64,000 nucleotides of DNA from REEB95 sp035934995 (GTDB lineage Bacteria > Pseudomonadota > Alphaproteobacteria > ATCC43930 > CGMCC-115725), in NCBI GenBank assembly GCA_035934995.1, contig DASYXI010000041.1:50603-114602 (forward strand). Direction: 5' to 3'. The notes under the pieces were generated by a model. It was given only the letters and a program-made list of their open reading frames with translations, searched no databases and was not told the DNA's origin. Shown piece after piece: positions 51,621-60,706 of the stretch. The position numbers were made by a program, and so were the translations under genes. Every line of letters starts with the position of its first letter. The stretch's first letter is position 1.

Positions 51621-53078
51621 TCACAGTCGCGACATTGCTCCGAGCGCCTTGACGACGTCGGCGATCACCGGCGCCCAATCGCCGGGCGTCGTCTGACGGA
51701 AGAGCCGTGCGGTTGGATACCACGGGCTGTCCGCGCGCCCGACAAGCCAGCGCCAATCCGCGTGCCGCGGCAGCATGATCCAGACCGGCTTGCCGAGCGC
51801 GCCGGCCAGATGCGCCACGGCGGTGTCGACCGAGACAACCAAGTCGAGTGCGGCGATCGCCGCCGCCGTGTCCGCGAAATCGCCGAACTCCGGCGCCAGA
51901 TCGGTGATCGCGACGCTCCCGGACGTCAGTGGCGGATCCTTCTGGAGCGAGTAAAACGCGATGCCAGGAATGCCGATCAACGCAGCCAGCGCCTCGGCGG
52001 GCACGGCGCGGTTGTAGTGAGTCTTCCAGGTCTTGCGGCCGGCGAGCACGAGCCCGACCTTCGGCTTGCCACCGGCATCGAGGCGGGCGCGCCAGGGCGC
52101 CGCCCGGGTCTCTTCGACCGCGATGTACGGAACCGCCGCTGGGATCGTCGCCAATGTCGTGTGGAAGGCCAGCGGCAGGCTCATCAATGGGCAATGCCAG
52201 ACGCAAGACGGCGGCTGCGGCCCGCGTTCAACCAGCTCGGCGACGCCGCCAACGTTGGCAAAGAGCCGCAGCATCGCCTGCGGCGCCTCGAGCACGACGG
52301 TCCCGCCGCGCGCCGCGACCAGCGGTACGTAACGCACGAACTGCAGCATGTCGCCGAAACCCTGTTCGACGTGCAGCAGGATGCGCGCGCCGTCGAGCCA
52401 TTCGCCGCGCCATTGCGGCTGGGTGACGCCGCGCGGCGGTGTGGCGAAATTCCGCATGCGCCAGCGCCATTCGTGCTCGCGCCAGCCGGCCGGGTAATCG
52501 CCGAGTTGCAAACGCAGCAAGCCGAGATGGTAATGCGCCTCGGGATAATCGGAATTCAGCTCCAGTGCCCGGCGATAGCATGCCTCCGCCGCCGTCAAGT
52601 CGCCGTCGTCGAACAGCGCGGTACCCAGATTATTGTGGAGTTCAGCGCGGCGCGGATCGAGCGCCAGCGCGCGGCGATAGCAAGCGACCGCGCCGACGAG
52701 ATCGCCGCGCTGGTGCAGCACGTTGCCGAGATTGCCGATCGCTTCGGCGAAGCCCGGCTCGAGCATCAGCGCGCGTCGATAGCTTGCCTCGGCTTCGTCT
52801 AGCCGACCAATGGCGCGATAGGCCACACCGAGGCTGTTATGGAAGCCCGATACGCGGGGCGCGGCGGCGATCGCCTGGCCGACGAGATCGATCGCAGTCT
52901 CGTGCCTGCCGCGCTGGTGATGGAGCAAGCCGAGCAAATGGAGAGCCTCGGGCTGGCGCGGCACGCGGGCAAGGATCTGCCGATAAAGCGTCTCGGCTTT
53001 GTCGAATTGCCCGCGTTCGTGCAATTGCAAGGCAGTTTCCAACGCTTCGGCGAGCGTCGCCATCAGTTTGCGCACCAT
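51621..53078 (-). CDS. TPR protein with heptosyltransferase-like C-terminal domain
   Basis: A 485-residue protein. Residues about 5-215 hold six tetratricopeptide repeats (ALHLLGLLHHQRGRHETAID, AIGNLGNVLHQRGDLVGAVA, LHNNLGTALFDDGDLTAAEA). The C-terminal half carries a GT9-like domain (ARILLHVEQGFGDMLQFVRY, KPKVGLVLAGRKTWKTHYNR, then VVSVDTAVAHLAGALGKPVW). Such TPR-GT fusions glycosylate proteins or add to surface glycans. The start could be this ATG, the ATG at 53063 or a GTG at 53114; none has a strong Shine-Dalgarno. Confidence 0.83.
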   Translation of the reverse strand: MVRKLMATLAEALETALQLHERGQFDKAETLYRQILARVPRQPEALHLLGLLHHQRGRHETAIDLVGQAIAAAPRVSGFHNSLGVAYRAIGRLDEAEASYRRALMLEPGFAEAIGNLGNVLHQRGDLVGAVACYRRALALDPRRAELHNNLGTALFDDGDLTAAEACYRRALELNSDYPEAHYHLGLLRLQLGDYPAGWREHEWRWRMRNFATPPRGVTQPQWRGEWLDGARILLHVEQGFGDMLQFVRYVPLVAARGGTVVLEAPQAMLRLFANVGGVAELVERGPQPPSCVWHCPLMSLPLAFHTTLATIPAAVPYIAVEETRAAPWRARLDAGGKPKVGLVLAGRKTWKTHYNRAVPAEALAALIGIPGIAFYSLQKDPPLTSGSVAITDLAPEFGDFADTAAAIAALDLVVSVDTAVAHLAGALGKPVWIMLPRHADWRWLVGRADSPWYPTARLFRQTTPGDWAPVIADVVKALGAMSRL

Positions 53079-53139
53079 GACTGTTGCGTCGCTCGAGCGC
53101 TGTCTAGCATTCACACGCCCGCGCCGTCCGCACCGATGG

Positions 53140-53250
53140 TAGTGGATTAGTTTGAAAACGGCGACGTCAACTTAGCGGAGGATTTGGTCTCGGATATTTC
53201 TCGCTCATTCTTGGTGATGACGGGCGGCGGGTAGTGGGTCAGTTTGAATT
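53140..53250 (+). repeat. imperfect direct repeats beside the low-GC glycosyltransferase
   Basis: TAGTGGATTAGTTTGAA (53140-53156) and TAGTGGGTCAGTTTGAA (53232-53248) differ at two positions and lie in an AT-richer tract between the TPR gene and the family 25 glycosyltransferase. Repeats of the TGGGTCAGTTT type are reminiscent of the multiple end repeats of IS21-family elements, but no transposase genes remain. Confidence 0.4.
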
Positions 53251-53291
53251 TCAATAACCGTCAGCCAGTCTGGACGGTGGAAACTGATGGG

Positions 53292-53972
53292 TCATTTGGT
53301 GTGATTACCAAAGGCGGAAAACACACAAAGGCGTTTAGACTCGAATAAATATCGTTCATCGAAACATCGATGCCGGAGTTCGCTCGTTTCCCCAGCCACC
53401 TTTCTGATGGGAAGCGTGCGCTTAATTAGCTCCTTCGCACCATTCGACGAGACAGAATAGCAAACGACGCCGAAGCCAGCGAAAAGCCTGAAGGGTTGAG
53501 GCCGGATAGGCAAATCTTGAAAATTCCGCCAGCCTCGCCGCAAGTCTTCCTCGAAAAATTTTCCTGCACACGCAGAAACGCCGGGTAGAAGGTCAAAAAT
53601 CAGGCCCGCATCGAAATTCCATCCCCACAAGATTATGTCCCAGTCTGACGGAAGATTGGACAGAACCTGTGGCGCCGCCTCATCGAAGCTCCGATGAACA
53701 ATTGCGTCATCCTCCAATGTTGTCAGCGGGCGTCCAGATTGGGCGGCCATCTTCCATAGCTCGATGTGCGACAGAGCATTTCCCAAGGCGCCATTCGTGT
53801 AGGTAGGGGAAACATCTCGAGTCAACATGCCATTGGTGATGAGTGCCTCGCGGTCGATTTTTGTGCCATCGACTGCGGAAAACCGCGTCAGATTCTTGAC
53901 ATGCGAATTGATGCGGCGGAAAGATTCGAGCCGCTCTGGTGTTCGGTCAAGATTGATTAGATGGATGTTCAT
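53292..53972 (-). CDS. family 25 glycosyltransferase
   Basis: A 226-residue transferase of the LPS GT25 type. It begins MNIHLINLDRTPERLESFRR, then FSAVDG, GALGNALSHIELWKMAAQSG and TLEDDAIVH, where the acidic EDD binds metal and nucleotide sugar, and later DIILWGWNFDAG. GT25 enzymes add galactose or related sugars to LPS or proteins. AAGGGG precedes the ATG. The gene is clearly lower in GC than its neighbours, with AT-rich codons, which points to horizontal acquisition. Confidence 0.86.
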   Translation of the reverse strand: MNIHLINLDRTPERLESFRRINSHVKNLTRFSAVDGTKIDREALITNGMLTRDVSPTYTNGALGNALSHIELWKMAAQSGRPLTTLEDDAIVHRSFDEAAPQVLSNLPSDWDIILWGWNFDAGLIFDLLPGVSACAGKFFEEDLRRGWRNFQDLPIRPQPFRLFAGFGVVCYSVSSNGAKELIKRTLPIRKVAGETSELRHRCFDERYLFESKRLCVFSAFGNHTK

Positions 53973-54135
53973 AATTCCCCTTGCTGCGCCTGAAGTTGAT
54001 CTGCCCCCGGCGCCGCGAGATTTTAGTTCTGTTTATTGATTATTTCCGTGTTCTGCCGCGTCGATTGGTTGCTGGTCATTCCGAACGACTAGATTATGCT
54101 GCGCCTGACTACAAACCCAAGCCGGAGTTTTCGCC

Positions 54136-55005
54136 ATGAAGCCGCGCGAACGGGCGCCGTTTTCCGCCATCGTCGACCGGCCGCCGTTGAAGTTGCCGGC
54201 GGGCTTGCAGCTCGTCGTCTGGCCGGTCGTCAACCTCGAGGTCTGGGAAATCGAGAGCCCGATGGCGCGGCAGGTGATTCCGGCGCCGACAGGTGTCTCG
54301 CTCGTTCCCGACATACCCAATTGGAGCTGGCACGAGTACGGCATGCGCGTCGGCGTCTGGCGCTTCTTCGAAGCCTTCGACCGACACAAGGCCGAAGTGA
54401 CGCTTTCGATCAATGCCAACGTCGTCGAAAGCTATCCGCGTGTGTCGGCGGCGGCGCGCGAACGCGGCTGGGAGTTCATGGGCCACAGCTACGTGCAAGG
54501 ACCGATCCACAAGCTGCCCGACCAGCGCGCCACGATCCACAAATCGCTCGATACGATCGCCAAGTTCACCGGCACGCGCCCCGTCGGCTGGCTGGGGCCC
54601 GGTCTGACGCAAACCTATGAGACCCCCGATCTGCTGGCCGAGGCCGGCGTGCAGTACATCGGCGATTGGGTATGGGACGACGAGCCGAGCGAGATCAAGA
54701 CCGCGCACGGGCCGTTGGTGACGCTACCCTATACGGTCGAGCTCAACGACATCCCGATGATGATCGTCCAGCACCATCACGCCGATGTTTTCTTGAAGCG
54801 CGCGATCGATCAGTTCGACCGGCTCTATGCTGAGGGTGCGACGCGCGCCAAAATCCTGTGCTTCGCCATCCACCCGTACATCAGCGGCGTGCCGCATCGA
54901 ATCAAATATCTCGAGGCTTTCCTCGATTACGCGGCGCGCCATGCCGGCGTCGCGTTCTGGCACGGCGCCCACATCCTCGATTGGTGGCGCAGCACGAAAC
55001 GCTAG
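54136..55005 (+). CDS. polysaccharide deacetylase family protein
   Basis: A 289-residue NodB-homology-type protein of the PuuE/allantoinase-like subgroup. It has GVSLVPDIPNWSWHEYGMRV, then GVWRFFEAFDRHKAEVTLSI, NANVVESYP, GWEFMGHSYVQGPIHKL and GWLGPGLTQTYETPDLLAEA. The first metal-binding Asp of classic NodB is not obvious, as in PuuE-like members. It would act on an amide of a small molecule or sugar. GGAG lies 9 bases before the ATG. Confidence 0.82.
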   Translation: MKPRERAPFSAIVDRPPLKLPAGLQLVVWPVVNLEVWEIESPMARQVIPAPTGVSLVPDIPNWSWHEYGMRVGVWRFFEAFDRHKAEVTLSINANVVESYPRVSAAARERGWEFMGHSYVQGPIHKLPDQRATIHKSLDTIAKFTGTRPVGWLGPGLTQTYETPDLLAEAGVQYIGDWVWDDEPSEIKTAHGPLVTLPYTVELNDIPMMIVQHHHADVFLKRAIDQFDRLYAEGATRAKILCFAIHPYISGVPHRIKYLEAFLDYAARHAGVAFWHGAHILDWWRSTKR

Positions 55006-55021
55006 ACGCGGCGGCGTTGGC

Positions 55022-56950
55022 TTACTTGCCGAACAGGTTCTGAAGTCCCTTCGGCACCACTTGCTGCAGCGACTTGCCGCCCTGGTTGAGGAGCTGTCCC
55101 GGTTGTTGCAGCATCGCGCCGATATCCGGCCGGTACGACAGATTGTCCCACGGTCCGGTGATCAGCACCGGTACCGCCAACGCGCCGGCGACTTTCGGGG
55201 TCAGGCGATAATTCACCTGCCGTTGCGGCAGATCGACCGTGCCGGCGCCGGTCATGGGCAGTTCGGACGACACCAGCTGCAAGTCGGTGTTCTTCAGGAC
55301 GCCGTTGGTGATCGTGAAGGTGCCCGACAGCGTGCTGAAATCGGTATCGTTGCCGCTGCCGACGAGGCCCATGCTCAGCGCCTTGGCCGCGTTCTTCATG
55401 ATGCCGATGATGTTGACGCCCTCGATCTTGCCTTTGTCGAGATGCAGCGAGCCCTTGCCGGCGAGCGACGAGATGATGTCGCGCTGGCTGCGGCCGTGGC
55501 CGTCGACCGCCATGTCGAGGTTGCCGTTGCCCGCCAGGAGATTGACGTTCGCCGCATCGTGCAGCAACGGCTGCATGTCGACGCCATTGAGCGTGAAGCT
55601 CTCCTGGATCGTCGGCACCGCGCCGCTGCCATCGACCGTCACCTTGCCCTGGCCGGCGCCTTTGTAGAGCGCCAACTGTGTCAGGTTGGCGGTCAGCCGC
55701 GCGTCCTTGAGATGAACGGTCAGCGCACTCTTGCCGACTTTGATGTTGTGATACTCGAGGCTGTTGGTGCCGAGGAAAAAGTCGGCGTCCGCGACCTTGA
55801 GCCCGCTGGTGTCGATCGGCGCGGTACTCCAGCCTTGTTGGCTGCTCGCGCTCTTGCCGCCGGCGTCGCCGCCCGACGGCACCGGCGCCCCGCCTGAACT
55901 GGACGGCGCACCGATATAAGGATTGAGGTTGAGATCGTCGAGCTGCAGGCTGCCCTTGATGTAGGGCTTGGCGCCGCCGTTATCGAACTCGATCCCGCCG
56001 TTGCCCTTGATCGCGTCGAACGCGATCACCGCATCACTGAACGCATATTTGGGCCCGGCGATCGCGACCTTGCCCTTGATCGCCAGCAGGCTGAATCCGT
56101 TGCCGGCGGGCATCGGCTGGCCAGCCCAAGCCGCCAAGCCACGCACCGACGGGATGTTGAGATCGGCGTCGCCGTCGAGTTTGAGAACGGGCGCGCCGAC
56201 GCCATTGCCGACGAAGCTGAAATTGATCGGTGTCGACGCGAGCTTCAGTTTGATCGGCGTCGGCTGGCCGCCTTCGAACGCTGCGGGCCGGGCGACCGAC
56301 AGGTCGAGATTGACGGTCTGCTTGTTCCACGCCACCGAACCCGATGCCGACATCGGACTGTCGAGGCCGGCCATCGAGACTTTCACATTGATCGCGCCAA
56401 GCTCGGAGCGCTTGCCGGTACGGGTATCGACGTAGGTTACGTCGCCGTTCTCGATCTGGAGATTGGCGACGCGCAGGCGCGCCAACGTCGTCAACGCGCC
56501 GCCGCCGGCCGCTGCCGTCGGAGTAGGCGCGGTCTTGGTCGACGCCGGGGTCGGGGCGGCGGCACCGCCGAATTCCCAATTCGGCCGCCCGTCTTTCTCG
56601 ACCTCGAGCGAAATCACCGGGTCGACGAGAACGAAGGTGTCGACTGCGACCGTGCCGCTCAGAAGCGGCAGCAACTGGAGGCGAACCTCGAGCGATTTCA
56701 GCTGCGTCATGTTCTTGGCGACGCCGCCCGGCGCGTTGCTGAACGAGACCTGGTCGGCGGACAGCGCGATGTTCGGCAGCAGATGGAAGCTCACCGGACC
56801 GTCGATCCGCAGGTCGCGGCCGGTCGTCTGTTTGACCTCGGCGATCAGCTTGGCCTTGTAGGTATCGACGGGAACGACGAATGGCACGACGATCGCTGCG
56901 ACGATCAGCAGCGCGACGATGACGAGGACCGCGACCAGCAGTTTCTTCAT
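55022..56950 (-). CDS. AsmA-family envelope protein
   Basis: A 642-residue protein with an N-terminal membrane helix (about 5-25, LLVAVLVIVALLIVAAIVVP) and a large periplasmic part. It has the AsmA opening VDTYKAKLIAEVKQTTGRDL, RIDGPVSFHLLPNIALSADQ, and the C-terminal AsmA repeats NLLAGNGNLDMAVDGHGRSQ and SGTFTITNGVLKNTDLQLVS. A Pro/Ala/Thr linker lies near 130-150. AsmA-like proteins help move phospholipids between membranes or affect outer-membrane assembly. GGGAGGGG precedes the ATG. Confidence 0.92.
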   Translation of the reverse strand: MKKLLVAVLVIVALLIVAAIVVPFVVPVDTYKAKLIAEVKQTTGRDLRIDGPVSFHLLPNIALSADQVSFSNAPGGVAKNMTQLKSLEVRLQLLPLLSGTVAVDTFVLVDPVISLEVEKDGRPNWEFGGAAAPTPASTKTAPTPTAAAGGGALTTLARLRVANLQIENGDVTYVDTRTGKRSELGAINVKVSMAGLDSPMSASGSVAWNKQTVNLDLSVARPAAFEGGQPTPIKLKLASTPINFSFVGNGVGAPVLKLDGDADLNIPSVRGLAAWAGQPMPAGNGFSLLAIKGKVAIAGPKYAFSDAVIAFDAIKGNGGIEFDNGGAKPYIKGSLQLDDLNLNPYIGAPSSSGGAPVPSGGDAGGKSASSQQGWSTAPIDTSGLKVADADFFLGTNSLEYHNIKVGKSALTVHLKDARLTANLTQLALYKGAGQGKVTVDGSGAVPTIQESFTLNGVDMQPLLHDAANVNLLAGNGNLDMAVDGHGRSQRDIISSLAGKGSLHLDKGKIEGVNIIGIMKNAAKALSMGLVGSGNDTDFSTLSGTFTITNGVLKNTDLQLVSSELPMTGAGTVDLPQRQVNYRLTPKVAGALAVPVLITGPWDNLSYRPDIGAMLQQPGQLLNQGGKSLQQVVPKGLQNLFGK

Positions 56951-57175
56951 AGCCCCTCCCGCGATGCGCAGCGCAGTGGACGGCGCGCGCGATCGTTGCC
57001 GGCCAGTTTAATCGAGGCCGGTACCGAACGATAGCGGGCTGCCGTGTCAATTAGGGGTGTGACACGGCGCAGTCGCGCCGAGGTGCCCAGCCCGCACGTT
57101 GACGGCAATTTGGCCACTCAAGCCGCACGCCGACGCGTTGGGGGTGGCCGAAACTGTAAGGCACGCCGACTAGCG

Positions 57176-57624
57176 TCAGTCCTTCACCGGTGCCAGGTTG
57201 CGGTACATGATGCGCAACGCACGTTTCACCGCCGCCAGATCGGTCGGCGCGAGTCCGGCCGCCATGCGCGTTTTATAGCGCCGCGCGACCGGAATCAGTT
57301 GGCGCAAGGCTTTGCGGCCTTTTGCGGTCAACGCAACCTCGACCTCGCGAATGTCGGTGGTCGATCGGCGGCGGACCACGAAACCGAACCGGGCGAGGCG
57401 CGTCACCATCCGCGACAGCGTTGAGGCGTCGATGCTAGTCAGGCCGCCGAGGTCAACTTGGCGCCGGCTGCCATTGGCCGATAGCACCACGAGCACGCGT
57501 CACATCTCGATGCTGAGACGATGACGCGCCAGCGCCTCCATGCCGAACGCCACTGCGAACGCGACACCGACGCGTTGACGAGATAGGGAAGGTAATCGTC
57601 CAGATCCAGACGGGAAGGGCGCAC
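57176..57624 (-). pseudogene. MarR-family regulator, frameshifted with a nonsense codon
   Basis: The N-terminal part reads RPSRLDLDDYLPYLVN from about 57624. A one-base loss near 57575 then shifts the frame to VGVAFAVAFGMEALARHRLS, followed by IEM, a TGA stop near 57502 where Trp is usual, and the intact C-terminal part RVLVVLSANGSRRQVDLGGL, TSIDASTLSRMVTRLARFGF, VVRRRSTTDIREVEVALTAK, a complete MarR winged-helix and wing. So two inactivating changes lie in one gene. It diverges from the LLM oxidoreductase, its likely former target. Confidence 0.8.
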
Positions 57625-57645
57625 GACGGAGCCGTTCGAAATTGC

Positions 57646-57673
57646 GTTTAAAAAAGTTGCATGCGCATTAAAC
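57646..57673. promoter_or_regulatory. candidate MarR operator
   Basis: GTTTAA at 57646-57651 and TTAAAC at 57668-57673 form an inverted repeat with 16 bases between, in the gap between the MarR pseudogene and the LLM oxidoreductase. The half-sites are AT-rich in GC-rich DNA, as is usual for MarR-family sites. Confidence 0.35.
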
Positions 57674-57738
57674 TCGGGTCAACCAAGCGAACGCAGCCGC
57701 CGGTGACAACGCGGCCGGCGCAGCGGGGGAGGCAGGCG

Positions 57739-58803
57739 ATGGAATTCGGCTATTTCACGCTGAGCGACAATCACTACGAGAACAACACGCGATCGGCCAA
57801 CCAGTTCGTCGCCGACATAGTCGACGAAGCGCTTCATGCCGAGCAGGTTGGCTTTCATTCAGCCTGGATCGGCGAGCACCATTTCAACTCGCTCGGCGTG
57901 TTGTCGTGTCCCGATCTCGTGCTTGCCAACCTGGCGGCGAAGTCGAAGCGCATCCGGCTGGCTCCGGCAGTCACGGTGTTGCCGCTGCATCACCCGATCC
58001 GCGTCGCCGAGCAATGGGCGACACTCGACCTGCTGTCGAACGGCCGGGTCGATTGGGCGGCCGGCCGCGGCTACGACCGGCGGGAATACGAGCCGTTCCG
58101 TGTCGATTTCGACGACAACCAGGCGATCTTCGAGGAAGGCATGGAGGTCGTGCGCAGGCTATGGTCGGCCGGCGGCGAGCGCATCTCGCATCACGGCAAG
58201 CATTATCACTTCGACGACGTGCGGATTACGCCGCAGCCGGTGCAGAAGCCGATCCCGTCCTATGTCGCGTCGTTTTCCAAGCCGTCGATCGAGTTGGCTG
58301 CCCGGCTTGGCTGCGGCGTGGTGGTGGCGCCATTCGCGGCGGCGATGACCTTCGGCGGCCTCAAGCAGGTGGCCGAGCTCTATCATACGCTCTGCGCCAA
58401 GTATGGCACCAAGCCGGGCCGGCTGATGTGCAGCTATTTCGCGCATTTCGCCGACACCAAGGAGCAGGAAGCAGCGCAGCGGGCGCGCCAAATCCGCTAT
58501 TACCGCGAATGCGTCATTCCCGCTCTGCCGGGCGATCCGAAAACCGTGCCGCCGAGCTATCGCTATTTCGTCGATATGGTAGACAGGCTCGGCAAGGTAC
58601 GGCCGGAGGATCTGACCGAAAACTCGGTCCTGCTCGGCACGGCGCAGCAGATCACCGATACGTTGAAGAAGGTCGAGGCCGCCGGCTTCAGCGAGGTGAT
58701 CCTCTACTTCAACGTCGGGCTCAAACCGCACCAGCAGGTGAAGGACGAAATGGCGCGCTTCAGCGAGCAGGTCGCGCCGGTCTTCCGCCGCAAGGCGGCC
58801 TAG
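57739..58803 (+). CDS. LLM-class flavin-dependent oxidoreductase
   Basis: A 354-residue luciferase-like monooxygenase. It has MEFGYFTLSDNHYENNTRSA at the start, FHSAWIGEHHFNSLGVLSCP, LAPAVTVLPLHHPIRVAEQW and LDLLSNGRVDWAAGRGYDRR, the classic LLM active-site and flavin-binding segments, with TP-QPVQKPIP near 195. It likely oxidises an organic substrate using reduced flavin. GGGGAGG precedes this ATG. Its stop shares a CTAG with the convergent leuB stop. Confidence 0.92.
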   Translation: MEFGYFTLSDNHYENNTRSANQFVADIVDEALHAEQVGFHSAWIGEHHFNSLGVLSCPDLVLANLAAKSKRIRLAPAVTVLPLHHPIRVAEQWATLDLLSNGRVDWAAGRGYDRREYEPFRVDFDDNQAIFEEGMEVVRRLWSAGGERISHHGKHYHFDDVRITPQPVQKPIPSYVASFSKPSIELAARLGCGVVVAPFAAAMTFGGLKQVAELYHTLCAKYGTKPGRLMCSYFAHFADTKEQEAAQRARQIRYYRECVIPALPGDPKTVPPSYRYFVDMVDRLGKVRPEDLTENSVLLGTAQQITDTLKKVEAAGFSEVILYFNVGLKPHQQVKDEMARFSEQVAPVFRRKAA

Positions 58804-59909
58804 GCGAGTTGCTGCAACTCGGCCAGGACGCGGTCGCCCATTTCAGTCGTCGAAATCCGCTTCGCGCCGGCCAGCGCGATGTCGCCAGTGCGCGCGCCGC
58901 CGGCGAGCGCTTTGGCGACCGCCTGTTCGACCAGCTTCGCCTCGGCATCCATGTCGAACGAATAGCGCAGCATCATCGCCAGCGACAGGATCGAGGCGAG
59001 CGGGTTCGCCAGGTTCTTACCGGTGATATCGGGCGCGCTGCCGTGCACCGGCTCATAAAGCGCCTTGCGCCGGCCGCTGCGATCGGGCGCGCCGAGCGAG
59101 GCCGAGGGCAACATGCCCAGCGAGCCGGTCAGCATCGCCGCGCAATCGGACAGGATGTCGCCGAACAGATTGTCGGTGACGAGGACGTCGAACTGCTTCG
59201 GGTTGCGCACCAGCTGCATCGCGCAATTGTCGGCATACATGTGGCTGAGCTGGACGTCGGAATATTCGGCGGCATGCAGCTTGGTGACTTCCTCGCGCCA
59301 CAGCACGCCCGCTTCCATGACGTTGGCCTTTTCGACCGAACAGACGCGCTTGCCGCGCTTGCGGGCGAGTTCGAAGGCGACGCGCGCGACACGCACGATC
59401 TCGTCGGTGGTGTAAACCTGGGTGTTGATGCCCTTGCGGCCGCCGTCCGGCAGCGTGGTGATGCCGCGCGGCTCGCCGAAATAGACGCCGCCCGTCAGTT
59501 CGCGGACGATGATCATGTCGAGACCTTCGACCACCTCGCGCTTGAGCGTCGAGGCGTCGGCGAGGGCGGAAAAGACGAACGCCGGCCGGAGATTGGCGAA
59601 CAGCTGCATGTCCTTGCGCAGCCGCAACAGGCCGCGCTCGGGCTTCTGCGCGAAGGGAAGGTTGTCCCATTTCGGTCCGCCGACCGCGCCCAGCAGGATC
59701 GCGTCGGCTTCGAGCGCCGCTTTCATCGCCGCTTCGGTCAGCGGCGTGCCGTGCTGGTCGATCGCCGCGCCGCCGACCAGGTCTTCCTTGACCTCGAAGC
59801 TGGCGACGCGTCGCTTGTCGAAATACTCGAGCACGCGCGCAGCCTGGCGCGTCACCTCGGGGCCGATGCCGTCGCCCGGCAGCAGCAAGATCTTCCGGTT
59901 GGATGCCAT
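58800..59909 (-). CDS. leuB: 3-isopropylmalate dehydrogenase
   Basis: A 369-residue enzyme converting 3-isopropylmalate to 2-oxoisocaproate in leucine synthesis. It has ILLLPGDGIGPEVTRQAARV, the substrate loop ERGLLRLRKDMQLFANLRPA, VRELTGGVYFGEPRG, the Mg-binding VTDNLFGDILSDCAAMLTGS and LYEPVHGSAPDITGKNLANP. AGAGGA precedes the ATG at 59909, and a longer frame upstream to 60038 overlaps leuD and is not needed. Confidence 0.97.
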   Translation of the reverse strand: MASNRKILLLPGDGIGPEVTRQAARVLEYFDKRRVASFEVKEDLVGGAAIDQHGTPLTEAAMKAALEADAILLGAVGGPKWDNLPFAQKPERGLLRLRKDMQLFANLRPAFVFSALADASTLKREVVEGLDMIIVRELTGGVYFGEPRGITTLPDGGRKGINTQVYTTDEIVRVARVAFELARKRGKRVCSVEKANVMEAGVLWREEVTKLHAAEYSDVQLSHMYADNCAMQLVRNPKQFDVLVTDNLFGDILSDCAAMLTGSLGMLPSASLGAPDRSGRRKALYEPVHGSAPDITGKNLANPLASILSLAMMLRYSFDMDAEAKLVEQAVAKALAGGARTGDIALAGAKRISTTEMGDRVLAELQQLA

Positions 59910-59935
59910 GAGTCCTCTCGTGAAACGGACGGCCG

Positions 59936-60541
59936 TCAGAGCCAGGGCTGTGCCTGCTTGCGCCGATCCTCGAATTTGGCGATTGCCGACTCCTTCTTGA
60001 GCGTCAGCCCGATATCGTCGAGCCCGTCGAGCAGGCAATGCTTGCGGAATTGATCGATTTCGAAATGCACCACCTGACCGTCGGGCCGGGTGATGGTCTG
60101 CTTCGCCAGATCGATGGCGAGCCGCGCGTTCGATCCCTTGCGGGCGTCGTCCATCAGCTGCGCGACGATCTCCGCCGGTAGCGCGATCGGCAGGATGCCG
60201 TTCTTGAAGCAGTTGCTGTGGAAGATGTCGGCAAAGCTCGGCGCGATGACGGCGCGGATGCCGAAATCCAATAACGCCCAGGGCGCATGCTCGCGCGACG
60301 AGCCGCAGCCGAAATTCTCGCCCGCCACCAGGATCTCGGCCTTGCGATAAGCCGGCTGGTTGAGCACGAAATCGGGCTTCTCCGAGCCGTCGGAATTGTA
60401 TCGCAGCTCGTCAAAGAGCGCCTTGCCCAGGCCGGTCCGTTCGATGGTCTTGAGGTACTGCTTGGGGATGATCTTGTCGGTGTCGACATTGATCATCGGC
60501 AGCGGCGCCGCGACGCCGGTCAACGTGGTGAACTTCTGCAT
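59936..60541 (-). CDS. leuD: 3-isopropylmalate dehydratase, small subunit
   Basis: A 201-residue swivelling-domain subunit. It has PLPMINVDTDKIIPKQYLKT, GKALFDELRYNSDGSEKPDF, ILVAGENFGCGSSREHAPWA, the conserved active-site serine loop, and FHSNCFKNGILPIAL. It joins LeuC to isomerise 2- to 3-isopropylmalate. It lies directly before leuB, but is separated from leuC by pstS. Confidence 0.96.
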   Translation of the reverse strand: MQKFTTLTGVAAPLPMINVDTDKIIPKQYLKTIERTGLGKALFDELRYNSDGSEKPDFVLNQPAYRKAEILVAGENFGCGSSREHAPWALLDFGIRAVIAPSFADIFHSNCFKNGILPIALPAEIVAQLMDDARKGSNARLAIDLAKQTITRPDGQVVHFEIDQFRKHCLLDGLDDIGLTLKKESAIAKFEDRRKQAQPWL

Positions 60542-60644
60542 AGCCCGTCCGATTGGAAACGCGCGCCCGGGTTTAGCGGAGGCCAGCCGCCGTGGCAAGG
60601 CCGCTTTGGCCGCAGGCGGCGGACAGGTAAAGACAGGTAAAGAA

Positions 60645-60671
60645 AGAGGCCGGGACTGGGTCCCGGCCTCT
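60645..60671 (-). terminator. intrinsic terminator of pstS
   Basis: A perfect 12-bp stem (60645-60656 with 60660-60671) and 3-base loop is followed on the minus strand by a T-rich tract (TTTCTTT). It lies between the pstS stop and leuD, closing the pstS unit inside the leu cluster. Two tandem copies of a 10-base GACAGGTAAA sit just beyond it at about 60622-60641. Confidence 0.85.
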
Positions 60672-60706
60672 CGTCGTCTCGGTAAGCTGGAAAGCGGTAC
60701 TGCGGC

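Noticed and set aside
57906..60053. A 715-codon plus-strand frame over the LLM oxidoreductase and leuB
   Set aside because: Both covered genes have clear family motifs. The long frame lacks any and is an effect of codon bias.
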